This document shows, piece after piece, positions 1-13,200 of a DNA stretch of 64,000 nucleotides. The position numbers and the translations under genes are program-made. Each line of letters opens with the position of its first letter. The stretch's first letter is position 1. The notes beneath the pieces were generated by a model. That model searched no databases and was not told where the DNA came from. It saw only the letters and a list, made by a program, of their open reading frames with translations. Origin of the DNA: Hippasteria phrygiana (taxonomy: Eukaryota; Echinodermata; Asteroidea; Valvatida; Goniasteridae). The stretch covers positions 310,001-374,000 of the forward strand of contig JAZGUH010000695.1 in assembly GCA_037893225.1 (NCBI GenBank). The letters run 5' to 3'.

Positions 1-178
1 CAATTATGAATGAGTAAAGCAAGTCCATACCCCAGGGAATTTGACAGGCATGGAGCAATAAATAGAAGGTAATATGCACACAGATGTTGGCCGGAAAGAA
101 AATAAACATTGCGAGGTTTGAATTTTCTCCACACGTTTTAACTCTAAGAAGCCGCCGATAATTGCAGCATGTAGCGCC

Positions 179-184
179 AGATCT
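179..184. other. BglII site (AGATCT), once per monomer (representative copy)
   Basis: AGATCT sits in the most conserved part of the unit and recurs every 231-233 bp. It is lost by C-to-T in the copies with T at 11,547, 13,865, 41,925, 45,170 and 47,718. A digest should give a strong 232-bp band with a minor dimer band. Confidence 0.9.
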
Positions 185-226
185 AAGCTATCCATACATG
201 TCAAAATTACTGTATTTGGTTGATAT

Positions 227-242
227 TTCATGCAATTATGAA
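227..242. other. Short dyad at the monomer boundary (representative copy)
   Basis: TTCATgcaattATGAA spans the junction of adjacent monomers: a 5-bp inverted repeat around a 6-bp centre. It is kept when the centre is GCAAGT (CAAGTATG starts), and is altered only in a few copies with ATTTGATGC. It could form a small hairpin or be a protein-binding dyad, but a 5-bp stem is weak and could be chance. Confidence 0.4.
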
Positions 243-2319
243 TGAGTAAAGCAAGTCCATACCCCAGGGAATTTGACAGGCATGGAGCAATACATAAAAG
301 GTAATCTGCACACAGATGGTGGCCGGGAAGAAAATAAACATTGCGAGGTTTGAATTTTCTCCACAATTGTTAACTCTAAGAAGCCGCCGATAATTGCAAC
401 ATGTAGCGCCAGATCTAAGCTATCCATACATGTCAAAATTACTGAATTTGGTTGATATTTCATGCAATTATGAATGAGTAAAGCAAGTCCATACCCCAGG
501 GAATTTGACATGCATGGAGCAATAAATAGACGGTAACATGTACACAGATGTTGGCCGGAAAGAAAATAAACATTGCGAGGTTTGAATTTTCTCCACAAGT
601 TTTAACTCTAAGAAGCCGCCGATAATTGCAACATGTAGCGCCAGATCTAAGCTATCCATACATGTCAAAATTACTGAATTTGGTTGATATTTCATGAAAT
701 TATGAATGAGTAAAGCAAGTCATACCCTAGGGAATTTGACATGCATGGAGCAATAAATAGAAGGTAATATGCACACAGATGTTGGCCGGAAAGAAAATAT
801 ACATTGCGAGGTTTGAATTTTCTCCACAAGTTTTAACTCTAAGAAGCCGCCGATAATTGCAACATGTAGCGCCAGATCTAAGCTATCCATACATGTCAAA
901 ATTACTGAATTTGGTTGATATTTCATGCAATTATGAATGAGTAAAGCAAGTCCATACCCTAGGGAATTTGACAGGCATGGAGCAATAAATAGAAGGTAAT
1001 ATGCACACAGATGTTGGCCGGAAAGAAAATAAACATTGCGAGGTTTGAATTTTCTCCACAAGTTTTAACTCTAAGAAGCCGCCGATAATTGCAACATGTA
1101 GCGCCAGATCTAAGCTATCCATACATGTCAAAATTACTGTATTTGGTGTATATTTCATGCAATTATGAATGAGTAAAGCAAGTCCATACCCCAGGGAATT
1201 TGACATGCATGGAGCAATAAATAGACGGTAACATGTACACAGATGTTGGCCGGAAAGAAAAATAAACATTGCGAGGTTTGAATTTTCTCCACAAGTTTTA
1301 ACTCTAAGAAGCCGCCGATAATTGCAACATGTAGCGCCAGATCTAAGCTATCCATACATGTCAAAATTACTGAATTTGGTTGATATTTCATGCAATTATG
1401 AATGAGTAAAGCAAGTCCATACCCTAGGGAATTTGACAGGCATGGAGCAATAAATAGAAGGTAATATGCACACAGATGTTGGCCGGAAAGAAAATAAACA
1501 TTGCGAGGTTTGAATTTTCTCCACAAGTTTTAACTCTAAGAAGCCGCCGATAATTGCAACATGTAGCGCCAGATCTAAGCTATCCATACATGTCAAAATT
1601 ACTGTATTTGGTGTATATTTCATGCAATTATGAATGAGTAAAGCAAGTCCATACCCCAGGGAATTTGACAGGCATGGAGCAATACATAAAAGGTAATCTG
1701 CACACAGATGGTGGCCGGGAAGAAAATAAACATTGCGAGGTTTGAATTTTCTCCACAATTGTTAACTCTAAGAAGCCGCCGATAATTGCAACATGTAGCG
1801 CCAGATCTAAGCTATCCATACATGTCAAAATTACTGAATTTGGTTGATATTTCATGCAATTATGAATGAGTAAAGCAAGTCCATACCCCAGGGAATTTGA
1901 CATGCATGGAGCAATAAATAGACGGTAACATGTACACAGATGTTGGCCGGAAAGAAAATAAACATTGCGAGGTTTGAATTTTCTCCACAAGTTTTAACTC
2001 TAAGAAGCCGCCGATAATTGCAACATGTAGCGCCAGATCTAAGCTATCCATACATGTCAAAATTACTGAATTTGGTTGATATTTCATGCAATTATGAATG
2101 AGTAAAGCAAGTCATACCCTAGGGAATTTGACATGCATGGAGCAATAAATAGAAGGTAATATGCACACAGATGTTGGCCGGAAAGAAAATATACATTGCG
2201 AGGTTTGAATTTTCTCCACAAGTTTTAACTCTAAGAAGCCGCCGATAATTGCAACATGTAGCGCCAGATCTAAGCTATCCATACATGTCAAAATTACTGA
2301 ATTTGGTTGATATTTCATG

Positions 2320-2551
2320 CAATTATGAATGAGTAAAGCAAGTCCATACCCTAGGGAATTTGACAGGCATGGAGCAATACATAAAAGGTAATCTGCACAC
2401 AGATGGTGGCCGGGAAGAAAATAAACATTGCGAGGTTTGAATTTTCTCCACAAGTGTTAACTCTAAGAAGCCGCCGATAATTGCAACATGTAGCGCCAGA
2501 TCTAAGCTATCCATACATGTCAAAATTACTGAATTTGGTTGATATTTCATG
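2320..2551. repeat. E/B hybrid monomer
   Basis: The monomer starts with the E/D marker CCCTAGGG at 30-37 and continues as class B from position 61 (AATACATAAAAGG, ATCTGC, GGTGGCCGGG, AGTGTTAAC). The crossover lies between about 38 and 60, inside a stretch identical in all classes. The same hybrid occurs at 14,378, 45,683 and 48,231, always preceded by D and followed by a C with GAGGTTTAAATTT, so it formed once and was then copied with its neighbours. Confidence 0.88.
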
Positions 2552-5500
2552 CAATTATGAATGAGTAAAGCAAGTCCATACCCCAGGGAATTTGACATGC
2601 ATGGAGCAATAAATAGACGGTAACATGTACACAGATGTTGGCCGGAAAGAAAATAAACATTGCGAGGTTTAAATTTTCTCCACAAGTTTTAACTCTAAGA
2701 AGCCGCCGATAATTGCAACATGTAGCGCCAGATCTAAGCTATCCATACATGTCAAAATGACTGAATTTGGTTGATATTTCATGCAATTATGAATGAGTAA
2801 AGCAAGTCCATACCCCAGGGAATTTGACAGGCATGGAGCAATAAATAGAAGGTAATATGCACACAGATGTTGGCCGGAAAGAAAATAAACATTGCGAGGT
2901 TTGAATTTTCTCCACACGTTTTAACTCTAAGAAGCCGCCGATAATTGCAGCATGTAGCGCCAGATCTAAGCTATCCATACATGTCAAAATTACTGTATTT
3001 GGTTGATATTTCATGCAATTATGAATGAGTAAAGCAAGTCCATACCCCAGGGAATTTGACAGGCATGGAGCAATACATAAAAGGTAATCTGCACACAGAT
3101 GGTGGCCGGGAAGAAAATAAACATTGCGAGGTTTGAATTTTCTCCACAATTGTTAACTCTAAGAAGCCGCCGATAATTGCAACATGTAGCGCCAGATCTA
3201 AGCTATCCATACATGTCAAAATTACTGAATTTGGTTGATATTTCATGCAATTATGAATGAGTAAAGCAAGTCCATACCCCAGGGAATTTGACATGCATGG
3301 AGCAATAAATAGACGGTAACATGTACACAGATGTTGGCCGGAAAGAAAATAAACATTGCGAGGTTTGAATTTTCTCCACAAGTTTTAACTCTAAGAAGCC
3401 GCCGATAATTGCAACATGTAGCGCCAGATCTAAGCTATCCATACATGTCAAAATTACTGAATTTGGTTGATATTTCATGAAATTATGAATGAGTAAAGCA
3501 AGTCATACCCTAGGGAATTTGACATGCATGGAGCAATAAATAGAAGGTAATATGCACACAGATGTTGGCCGGAAAGAAAATATACATTGCGAGGTTTGAA
3601 TTTTCTCCACAAGTTTTAACTCTAAGAAGCCGCCGATAATTGCAACATGTAGCGCCAGATCTAAGCTATCCATACATGTCAAAATTACTGAATTTGGTTG
3701 ATATTTCATGCAATTATGAATGAGTAAAGCAAGTCCATACCCTAGGGAATTTGACAGGCATGGAGCAATAAATAGAAGGTAATATGCACACAGATGTTGG
3801 CCGGAAAGAAAATAAACATTGCGAGGTTTGAATTTTCTCCACAAGTTTTAACTCTAAGAAGCCGCCGATAATTGCAACATGTAGCGCCAGATCTAAGCTA
3901 TCCATACATGTCAAAATTACTGTATTTGGTGTATATTTCATGCAATTATGAATGAGTAAAGCAAGTCCATACCCCAGGGAATTTGACATGCATGGAGCAA
4001 TAAATAGACGGTAACATGTACACAGATGTTGGCCGGAAAGAAAAATAAACATTGCGAGGTTTGAATTTTCTCCACAAGTTTTAACTCTAAGAAGCCGCCG
4101 ATAATTGCAACATGTAGCGCCAGATCTAAGCTATCCATACATGTCAAAATTACTGAATTTGGTTGATATTTCATGCAATTATGAATGAGTAAAGCAAGTC
4201 CATACCCTAGGGAATTTGACAGGCATGGAGCAATAAATAGAAGGTAATATGCACACAGATGTTGGCCGGAAAGAAAATAAACATTGCGAGGTTTGAATTT
4301 TCTCCACAAGTTTTAACTCTAAGAAGCCGCCGATAATTGCAACATGTAGCGCCAGATCTAAGCTATCCATACATGTCAAAATTACTGTATTTGGTGTATA
4401 TTTCATGCAATTATGAATGAGTAAAGCAAGTCCATACCCCAGGGAATTTGACAGGCATGGAGCAATACATAAAAGGTAATCTGCACACAGATGGTGGCCG
4501 GGAAGAAAATAAACATTGCGAGGTTTGAATTTTCTCCACAAGTGTTAACTCTAAGAAGCCGCCGATAATTGCAACATGTAGCGCCAGATCTAAGCTATCC
4601 ATACATGTCAAAATTACTGAATTTGGTTGATATTTCATGCAATTATGAATGAGTAAAGCAAGTCCATACCCCAGGGAATTTGACAGGCATGGAGCAATAA
4701 ATAGAAGGTAATATGCACACAGATGTTGGCCGGAAAGAAAATAAACATTGCGAGGTTTGAATTTTCTCCACAAGTTTTAACTCTAAGAAGCCGCCGATAA
4801 TTGCAACATGTAACGCCAGATCTAAGCTATCCATACATGTCAAAATTACTGAATTTGGTTGATATTTCATGCAATTATGAATGAGTAAAGCAAGTCCATA
4901 CCCCAGGGAATTTGACATGCATGGAGCAATAAATAGACGGTAACATGTACACAGATGTTGGCCGGAAAGAAAATAAACATTGCGAGGTTTGAATTTTCTC
5001 CACAAGTTTTAACTCTAAGAAGCCGCCGATAATTGCAACATGTAGCGCCAGATCTAAACTATCCATACATGTCAAAATTACTGAATTTGGTTGATATTTC
5101 ATGCAATTATGAATGAGTAAAGCAAGTCATACCCTAGGGAATTTGACATGCATGGAGCAATAAATAGAAGGTAATATGCACACAGATGTTGGCCGGAAAG
5201 AAAATATACATTGCGAGGTTTGAATTTTCTCCACAAGTTTTAACTCTAAGAAGCCGCCGATAATTGCAACATGTAGCGCCAGATCTAAGCTATCCATACA
5301 TGTCAAAATTACTGAATTTGGTTGATATTTCATGCAATTATGAATGAGTAAAGCAAGTCCATACCCTAGGGAATTTGACAGGCATGGAGCAATAAATAGA
5401 AGGTAATATGCACACAGATGTTGGCTGGAAAGAAAATAAACATTGCGAGGTTTGAATTTTCTCCACAAGTTTTAACTCTAAGAAGCCGCCGATAATTGCA

Positions 5501-6959
5501 ACATGTAGCGCCAGATCTAAGCTATCCATACATGTCAAAATTACTGTATTTGGTGTATATTTCATGCAATTATGAATGAGTAAAGCAAGTCCATACCCCA
5601 GGGAATTTGACATGCATGGAGCAATAAATAGACGGTAACATGTACACAGATGTTGGCCGGAAAGAAAAATAAACATTGCGAGGTTTGAATTTTCTCCACA
5701 AGTTTTAACTCTAAGAAGCCGCCGATAATTGCAACATGTAGCGCCAGATCTAAGCTATCCATACATGTCAAAATTACTGAATTTGGTTGATATTTCATGC
5801 AATTATGAATGAGTAAAGCAAGTCCATACCCTAGGGAATTTGACAGGCATGGAGCAATAAATAGAAGGTAATATGCACACAGATGTTGGCCGGAAAGAAA
5901 ATAAACATTGCGAGGTTTGAATTTTCTCCACAAGTTTTAACTCTAAGAAGCCGCCGATAATTGCAACATGTAGCGCCAGATCTAAGCTATCCATACATGT
6001 CAAAATTACTGAATTTGGTTGATATTTCATGCAATTATGAATGAGTAAAGCAAGTCCATACCCCAGGGAATTTGACAGGCATGGAGCAATAAATAGAAGG
6101 TAATATGCACACAGATGTTGGCCGGAAAGAAAATAAACATTGCGAGGTTTGAATTTTCTCCACAAGTTTTAACTCTAAGAAGCCGCCGATAATTGCAGCA
6201 TGTAGCGCCAGATCTAAGCTATCCATACATGTCAAAATTACTGTATATGGTTTATATTTCATGCAAGTATGAATGAGTAAAGCAAGTCCATACCCCAGGG
6301 AATTTGACAGGCATGGAGCAATACATAAAAGGTAATCTGCACACAGATGGTGGCCGGGAAGAAAATAAACATTGCGAGGTTTGAATTTTCTCCACAAGTG
6401 TTAACTCTAAGAAGCCGCCGATAATTGCAACATGTAGCGCCAGATCTAAGCTATCCATACATGTCAAAATTACTGAATTTGGTTGATATTTCATGCAATT
6501 ATGAATGAGTAAAGCAAGTCCATACCCCAGGGAATTTGACAGGCATGGAGCAATAAATAGAAGGTAATATGCACACAGATGTTGGCCAGAAAGAAAATAA
6601 ACATTGCGAGGTTTGAATTTTCTCCACAAGTTTTAACTCTAAGAAGCAGCCGATAATTGCAGCATGTAGCGCCAGATCTAAGCTATCCATACATGTCAAA
6701 ATTACTGAATTTGGTTGATATTTCATGCAATTATGAATGAGTAAAGCAAGTCCATACCCTAGGGAATTTGACAGGCATGGAGCAATAAATAGAAGGTAAT
6801 ATGCACACAGATGTTGGCCGGAAAGAAAATAAACATTGCGAGGTTTGAATTTTCTCCACAAGTTTTAACTCTAAGAAGCCGCCGATAATTGCAACATGTA
6901 GCGCCAGATCTAAGCTATCCATACATGTCAAAATTACTGTATTTGGTGTATATTTCATG

Positions 6960-8119
6960 CAATTATGAATGAGTAAAGCAAGTCCATACCCCAGGGAATT
7001 TGACAGGCATGGAGCAATACATAAAAGGTAATCTGCACACAGATGGTGGCCGGGAAGAAAATAAACATTGCGAGGTTTGAATTTTCTCCACAAGTGTTAA
7101 CTCTAAGAAGCCGCCGATAATTGCAACATGTAGCGCCAGATCTAAGCTATCCATACATGTCAAAATTACTGTATTTGGTTTATATTTCATGCAAGTATGA
7201 ATGAGTAAAGCAAGTCCATACCCCAGGGAATTTGACAGGCATGGAGCAATACATAAAAGGTAATCTGCACACAGATGTTGGCCGGGAAGAAAATAAACAT
7301 TGCGAGGTTTGAATTTTCTCCACAAGTGTTAACTCTAAGAAGCCGCCGATAATTGCAACATGTAGCGCCAGATCTAAGCTATCCATACATGTCAAAATTA
7401 CTGTATATGGTGTATATTTCATGCAATTATGAATGAGTAAAGCAAGTCCATACCCCAGGGAATTTGACAGGCATGGAGCAATACATAAAAGGTAATCTGC
7501 ACACAGATGGTGGCCGGGAAGAAAATAAACATTGCGAGGTTTGAATTTTCTCCACAAGTGTTAACTCTAAGAAGCCGCCGATAATTGCAACATGTAGCGC
7601 CAGATCTAAGCTATCCATACATGTCAAAATTACTGTATTTGGTTTATATTTCATGCAAGTATGAATGAGTAAAGCAAGTCCATACCCCAGGGAATTTGAC
7701 AGGCATGGAGCAATACATAAAAGGTAATCTGCACACAGATGGTGGCCGGGAAGAAAATAAACATTGCGAGGTTTGAATTTTCTCCACAAGTGTTAACTCT
7801 AAGAAGCCGCCGATAATTGCAACATGTAGCGCCAGATCTAAGCTATCCATACATGTCAAAATTACTGTATATGGTTTATATTTCATGCAAGTATGAATGA
7901 GTAAAGCAAGTCCATACCCCAGGGAATTTGACAGGCATGGAGCAATACATAAAAGGTAATCTGCACACAGATGGTGGCCGGGAAGAAAATAAACATTGCG
8001 AGGTTTGAATTTTCTCCACAAGTGTTAACTCTAAGAAGCCGCCGATAATTGCAACATGTAGCGCCAGATCTAAGCTATCCATACATGTCAAAATTACTGA
8101 ATTTGGTTGATATTTCATG
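6960..8119. repeat. Run of five consecutive class B monomers with CAAGTATG starts
   Basis: Monomers at 6960, 7192, 7424, 7656 and 7888 are all class B, the longest single-class run seen in the window. Those at 7192, 7656 and 7888 start CAAGTATG rather than CAATTATG, following ends TGTATTTGGTTTAT or TGTATATGGTTTAT. The copy at 7192 has GTTGG instead of GGTGG, so it has lost one B marker inside an otherwise complete B block. The run looks like local single-monomer amplification, in contrast to the mixed-class HORs elsewhere. Confidence 0.85.
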
Positions 8120-8351
8120 CAATTATGAATGAGTAAAGCAAGTCCATACCCCAGGGAATTTGACAGGCATGGAGCAATAAATAGAAGGTAATATGCACAC
8201 AGATGTTGGCCAGAAAGAAAATAAACATTGCGAGGTTTGAATTTTCTCCACAAGTTTTAACTCTAAGAAGCAGCCGATAATTGCAGCATGTAGCGCCAGA
8301 TCTAAGCTATCCATACATGTCAAAATTACTGAATTTGGTTGATATTTCATG
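8120..8351. repeat. Reference class W monomer (232 bp)
   Basis: W is an A-like monomer with A93 (TTGGCCAGAAAG, which creates TGGCCA), A153 (GAAGCAGCCG) and G167. The three changes occur together in every W copy I looked at (6496, 8120, 9280, 22,035, 24,819, 26,908, 28,300, 31,778, 34,558, 36,412, 39,658, 55,192, 56,585, 58,441, 59,834). W is always preceded by a B monomer, which makes B-W a fixed pair in the array. Confidence 0.88.
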
Positions 8352-9047
8352 CAATTATGAATGAGTAAAGCAAGTCCATACCCTAGGGAATTTGACAGGC
8401 ATGGAGCAATAAATAGAAGGTAATATGCACACAGATGTTGGCCGGAAAGAAAATAAACATTGCGAGGTTTGAATTTTCTCCACAAGTTTTAACTCTAAGA
8501 AGCCGCCGATAATTGCAACATGTAGCGCCAGATCTAAGCTATCCATACATGTCAAAATTACTGTATTTGGTGTATATTTCATGCAATTATGAATGAGTAA
8601 AGCAAGTCCATACCCCAGGGAATTTGACAGGCATGGAGCAATACATAAAAGGTAATCTGCACACAGATGGTGGCCGGGAAGAAAATAAACATTGCGAGGT
8701 TTGAATTTTCTCCACAAGTGTTAACTCTAAGAAGCCGCCGATAATTGCAACATGTAGCGCCAGATCTAAGCTATCCATACATGTCAAAATTACTGAATTT
8801 GGTTGATATTTCATGCAATTATGAATGAGTAAAGCAAGTCCATACCCCAGGGAATTTGACAGGCATGGAGCAATAAATAGAAGGTAATATGCACACAGAT
8901 GTTGGCCGGAAAGAAAATAAACATTGCGAGGTTTGAATTTTCTCCACAAGTTTTAACTCTAAGAAGCCGCCGATAATTGCAGCATGTAGCGCCAGATCTA
9001 AGCTATCCATACATGTCAAAATTACTGTATTTGGTTTATATTTCATG

Positions 9048-10205
9048 CAAGTATGAATGAGTAAAGCAAGTCCATACCCCAGGGAATTTGACAGGCATGG
9101 AGCAATACATAAAAGGTAATCTGCACACAGATGGTGGCCGGGAAGAAAATAAACATTGCGAGGTTTGAATTTTCTCCACAAGTGTTAACTCTAAGAAGCC
9201 GCCGATAATTGCAACATGTAGCGCCAGATCTAAGCTATCCATACATGTCAAAATTACTGAATTTGGTTGATATTTCATGCAATTATGAATGAGTAAAGCA
9301 AGTCCATACCCCAGGGAATTTGACAGGCATGGAGCAATAAATAGAAGGTAATATGCACACAGATGTTGGCCAGAAAGAAAATAAACATTGCGAGGTTTGA
9401 ATTTTCTCCACAAGTTTTAACTCTAAGAAGCAGCCGATAATTGCAGCATGTAGCGCCAGATCTAAGCTATCCATACATGTCAAAATTACTGTATTTGGTT
9501 TATATTTCATGCAATTATGAATGAGTAAAGCAAGTCCATACCCCAGGGAATTTGACATGCATGGAGCAATAAATAGACGGTAACATGTACACAGATGTTG
9601 GCCGGAAAGAAAATAAACATTGCGAGGTTTGAATTTTCTCCACAAGTTTTAACTCTAAGAAGCCGCCGATAATTGCAACATGTAGCGCCAGATCTAAGCT
9701 ATCCATACATGTCAAAATTACTGAATTTGGTTGATATTTCATGCAATTATGAATGAGTAAAGCAAGTCATACCCTAGGGAATTTGACATGCATGGAGCAA
9801 TAAATAGAAGGTAATATGCACACAGATGTTGGCCGGAAAGAAAATATACATTGCGAGGTTTGAATTTTCTCCACAAGTTTTAACTCTAAGAAGCCGCCGA
9901 TAATTGCAACATGTAGCGCCAGATCTAAGCTATCCATACATGTCAAAATTACTGAATTTGGTTGATATTTCATGCAATTATGAATGAGTAAAGCAAGTCA
10001 TACCCCAGGGAATTTGACAGGCATGGAGCAATAAATAGAAGGTAATATGCACACAGATGTTGGCCGGAAAGAAAATAAACATTGCGAGGTTTGAATTTTC
10101 TCCACAAGTTTTAACTCTAAGAAGCCGCCGATAATTGCAACATGTAGCGCCAGATCTAAGCTATCCATACATGTCAAAATTACTGAATTTGGTTGATATT
10201 TCATG
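9048..10205. repeat. Recurring B-W-C-D-A module
   Basis: The five-monomer series B (CAAGTATG start), W, C, D, A (with the 1-bp deletion) occurs here and again from 31,546, 34,326, 39,426 and 59,602. The final A has different end versions in different copies (TGAATTTGGTTGAT, TGTATTTGGTGTAT or TGTATTTGGTTTAT). The module is therefore copied as part of different larger units that diverge just to its right. A B-W-C without D follows at 56,353-57,048. Confidence 0.88.
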
Positions 10206-13200
10206 CAATTATGAATGAGTAAAGCAAGTCCATACCCCAGGGAATTTGACATGCATGGAGCAATAAATAGACGGTAACATGTACACAGATGTTGGCCGGA
10301 AAGAAAATAAACATTGCGAGGTTTGAATTTTCTCCACAAGTTTTAACTCTAAGAAGCCGCCGATAATTGCAACATGTAGCGCCAGATCTAAGCTATCCAT
10401 ACATGTCAAAATTACTGAATTTGGTTGATATTTCATGCAATTATGAATGAGTAAAGCAAGTCCATACCCTAGGGAATTTGACAGGCATGGAGCAATAAAT
10501 AGAAGGTAATATGCACACAGATGTTGGCCGGAAAGAAAATAAACATTGCGAGGTTTGAATTTTCTCCACAAGTTTTAACTCTAAGAAGCCGCCGATAATT
10601 GCAACATGTAGCGCCAGATCTAAGCTATCCATACATGTCAAAATTACTGTATTTGGTGTATATTTCATGCAATTATGAATGAGTAAAGCAAGTCCATACC
10701 CCAGGGAATTTGACATGCATGGAGCAATAAATAGACGGTAACATGTACACAGATGTTGGCCGGAAAGAAAATAAACATTGCGAGGTTTGAATTTTCTCCA
10801 CAAGTTTTAACTCTAAGAAGCCGCCGATAATTGCAACATGTAGCGCCAGATCTAAGCTATCCATACATGTCAAAATTACTGAATTTGGTTGATATTTGAT
10901 GCAATTATGAATGAGTAAAGCAAGTCCATACCCTAGGGAATTTGACAGGCATGGAGCAATAAATAGAAGGTAATATGCACACAGATGTTGGCCGGAAAGA
11001 AAATAAACATTGCGAGGTTTGAATTTTCTCCACAAGTTTTAACTCTAAGAAGCCGCCGATAATTGCAACATGTAGCGCCAGATCTAAGCTATCCATACAT
11101 GTCAAAATTACTGTATTTGGTGTATATTTCATGCAATTATGAATGAGTAAAGCAAGTCATACCCTAGGGAATTTGACATGCATGGAGCAATAAATAGAAG
11201 GTAATATGCACACAGATGTTGGCCGGAAAGAAAATATACATTGCGAGGTTTGAATTTTCTCCACAAGTTTTAACTCTAAGAAGCCGCCGATAATTGCAAC
11301 ATGTAGCGCCAGATCTAAGCTATCCATACATGTCAAAATTACTGTATTTGGTGTATATTTCATGCAATTATGAATGAGTAAAGCAAGTCCATACCCCAGG
11401 GAATTTGACATGCATGGAGCAATAAATAGACGGTAACATGTACACAGATGTTGGCCGGAAAGAAAATAAACATTGCGAGGTTTGAATTTTCTCCACAAGT
11501 TTTAACTCTAAGAAGCCGCCGATAATTGCAACATGTAGCGCCAGATTTAAGCTATCCATACATGTCAAAATTACTGAATTTGGTTGATATTTCATGCAAT
11601 TATGAATGAGTAAAGCAAGTCCATACCCTAGGGAATTTGACAGGCATGGAGCAATAAATAGAAGGTAATATGCACACAGATGTTGGCCGGAAAGAAAATA
11701 AACATTGCGAGGTTTGAATTTTCTCCACAAGTTTTAACTCTAAGAAGCCGCCGATAATTGCAACATGTAGCGCCAGATCTAAGCTATCCATACATGTCAA
11801 AATTACTGAATTTGGTTGATATTTCATGCAATTATGAATGAGTAAAGCAAGTCCATACCCCAGGGAATTTGACATGCATGGAGCAATAAATAGACGGTAA
11901 CATGTACACAGATGTTGGCCGGAAAGAAAATAAACATTGCGAGGTTTAAATTTTCTCCACAAGTTTTAACTCTAAGAAGCCGCCGATAATTGCAACATGT
12001 AGCGCCAGATCTAAGCTATCCATACATGTCAAAATTACTGAATTTGGTTGATATTTCATGCAATTATGAATGAGTAAAGCAAGTCATACCCTAGGGAATT
12101 TGACATGCATGGAGCAATAAATAGAAGGTAATATGCACACAGATGTTGGCCGGAAAGAAAATATACATTGCGAGGTTTCAATTTTCTCCACAAGTTTTAA
12201 CTCTAAGAAGCCGCCGATAATTGCAACATGTAGCGCCAGATCTAAGCTATCCATACATGTCAAAATGACTGAATTTGGTTGATATTTCATGCAATTATGA
12301 ATGAGTAAAGCAAGTCCATACCCCAGGGAATTTGACAGGCATGGAGCAATAAATAGAAGGTAATATGCACACAGATGTTGGCCGGAAAGAAAATAAACAT
12401 TGCGAGGTTTGAATTTTCTCCACAATTGTTAACTCTAAGAAGCCGCCGATAATTGCAACATGTAGCGCCAGATCTAAGCTATCCATACATGTCAAAATTA
12501 CTGTATTTGGTGTATATTTCATGCAATTATGAATGAGTAAAGCAAGTCCATACCCCAGGGAATTTGACATGCATGGAGCAATAAATAGACGGTAACATGT
12601 ACACAGATGTTGGCCGGAAAGAAAATAAACATTGCGAGGTTTGAATTTTCTCCACAAGTTTTAACTCTAAGAAGCCGCCGATAATTGCAACATGTAGCGC
12701 CAGATCTAAGCTATCCATACATGTCAAAATTACTGAATTTGGTTGATATTTCATGCAATTATGAATGAGTAAAGCAAGTCCATACCCTAGGGAATTTGAC
12801 AGGCATGGAGCAATAAATAGAAGGTAATATGCACACAGATGTTGGCCGGAAAGAAAATAAACATTGCGAGGTTTGAATTTTCTCCACAAGTTTTAACTCT
12901 AAGAAGCCGCCGATAATTGCAACATGTAGCGCCAGATCTAAGCTATCCATACATGTCAAAATTACTGTATTTGGTGTATATTTCATGCAATTATGAATGA
13001 GTAAAGCAAGTCCATACCCCAGGGAATTTGACATGCATGGAGCAATAAATAGACGGTAACATGTACACAGATGTTGGCCGGAAAGAAAATAAACATTGCG
13101 AGGTTTGAATTTTCTCCACAAGTTTTAACTCTAAGAAGCCGCCGATAATTGCAACATGTAGCGCCAGATCTAAGCTATCCATACATGTCAAAATTACTGA

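Larger units (their letters stand above)
1..4541. repeat. 12-monomer periodicity, offset 2783 bp
   Basis: The class order from position 1 is A-B-C-D-E-C'-E-B-C-D-(E/B hybrid)-C, and the series restarts with A at 2784. At offset 2783, positions 1-1758 match 2784-4541 at all diagnostic sites, including the rare ACACGTTTTAAC of the A copy and the AAATTATG start of the D copy. The match stops at 1759/4542, where the first copy has ACAATTG and the second ACAAGTG. So 7.6 of the 12 monomers are shared. The left part of the first copy may extend beyond the window. Confidence 0.88.
6264..8795. repeat. 7-monomer periodicity (1624 bp), four monomers shared
   Basis: The series B-W-E-B at 6264-7171 recurs at 7888-8795, offset 1624 (7 x 232), with the same markers. 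It breaks at 7172/8796, where the monomer end changes from TGTATTT to TGAATTT. The three monomers in between are B copies. The simplest reading is insertion or amplification of B monomers into an older B-W-E-B block. Confidence 0.82.

Noticed and set aside
30..37. CCCTAGGG / CCCCAGGG as a telomere-like or operator motif
   Set aside because: It occurs once per monomer as a class marker, is not tandemly repeated, and half of the classes lack the palindrome.
81..100. CENP-B box around GTTGGCCGGAAAG / GGTGGCCGGGAAG
   Set aside because: The essential TTCG half and the internal A of the box are missing in all classes, so only a fragment of the motif matches.
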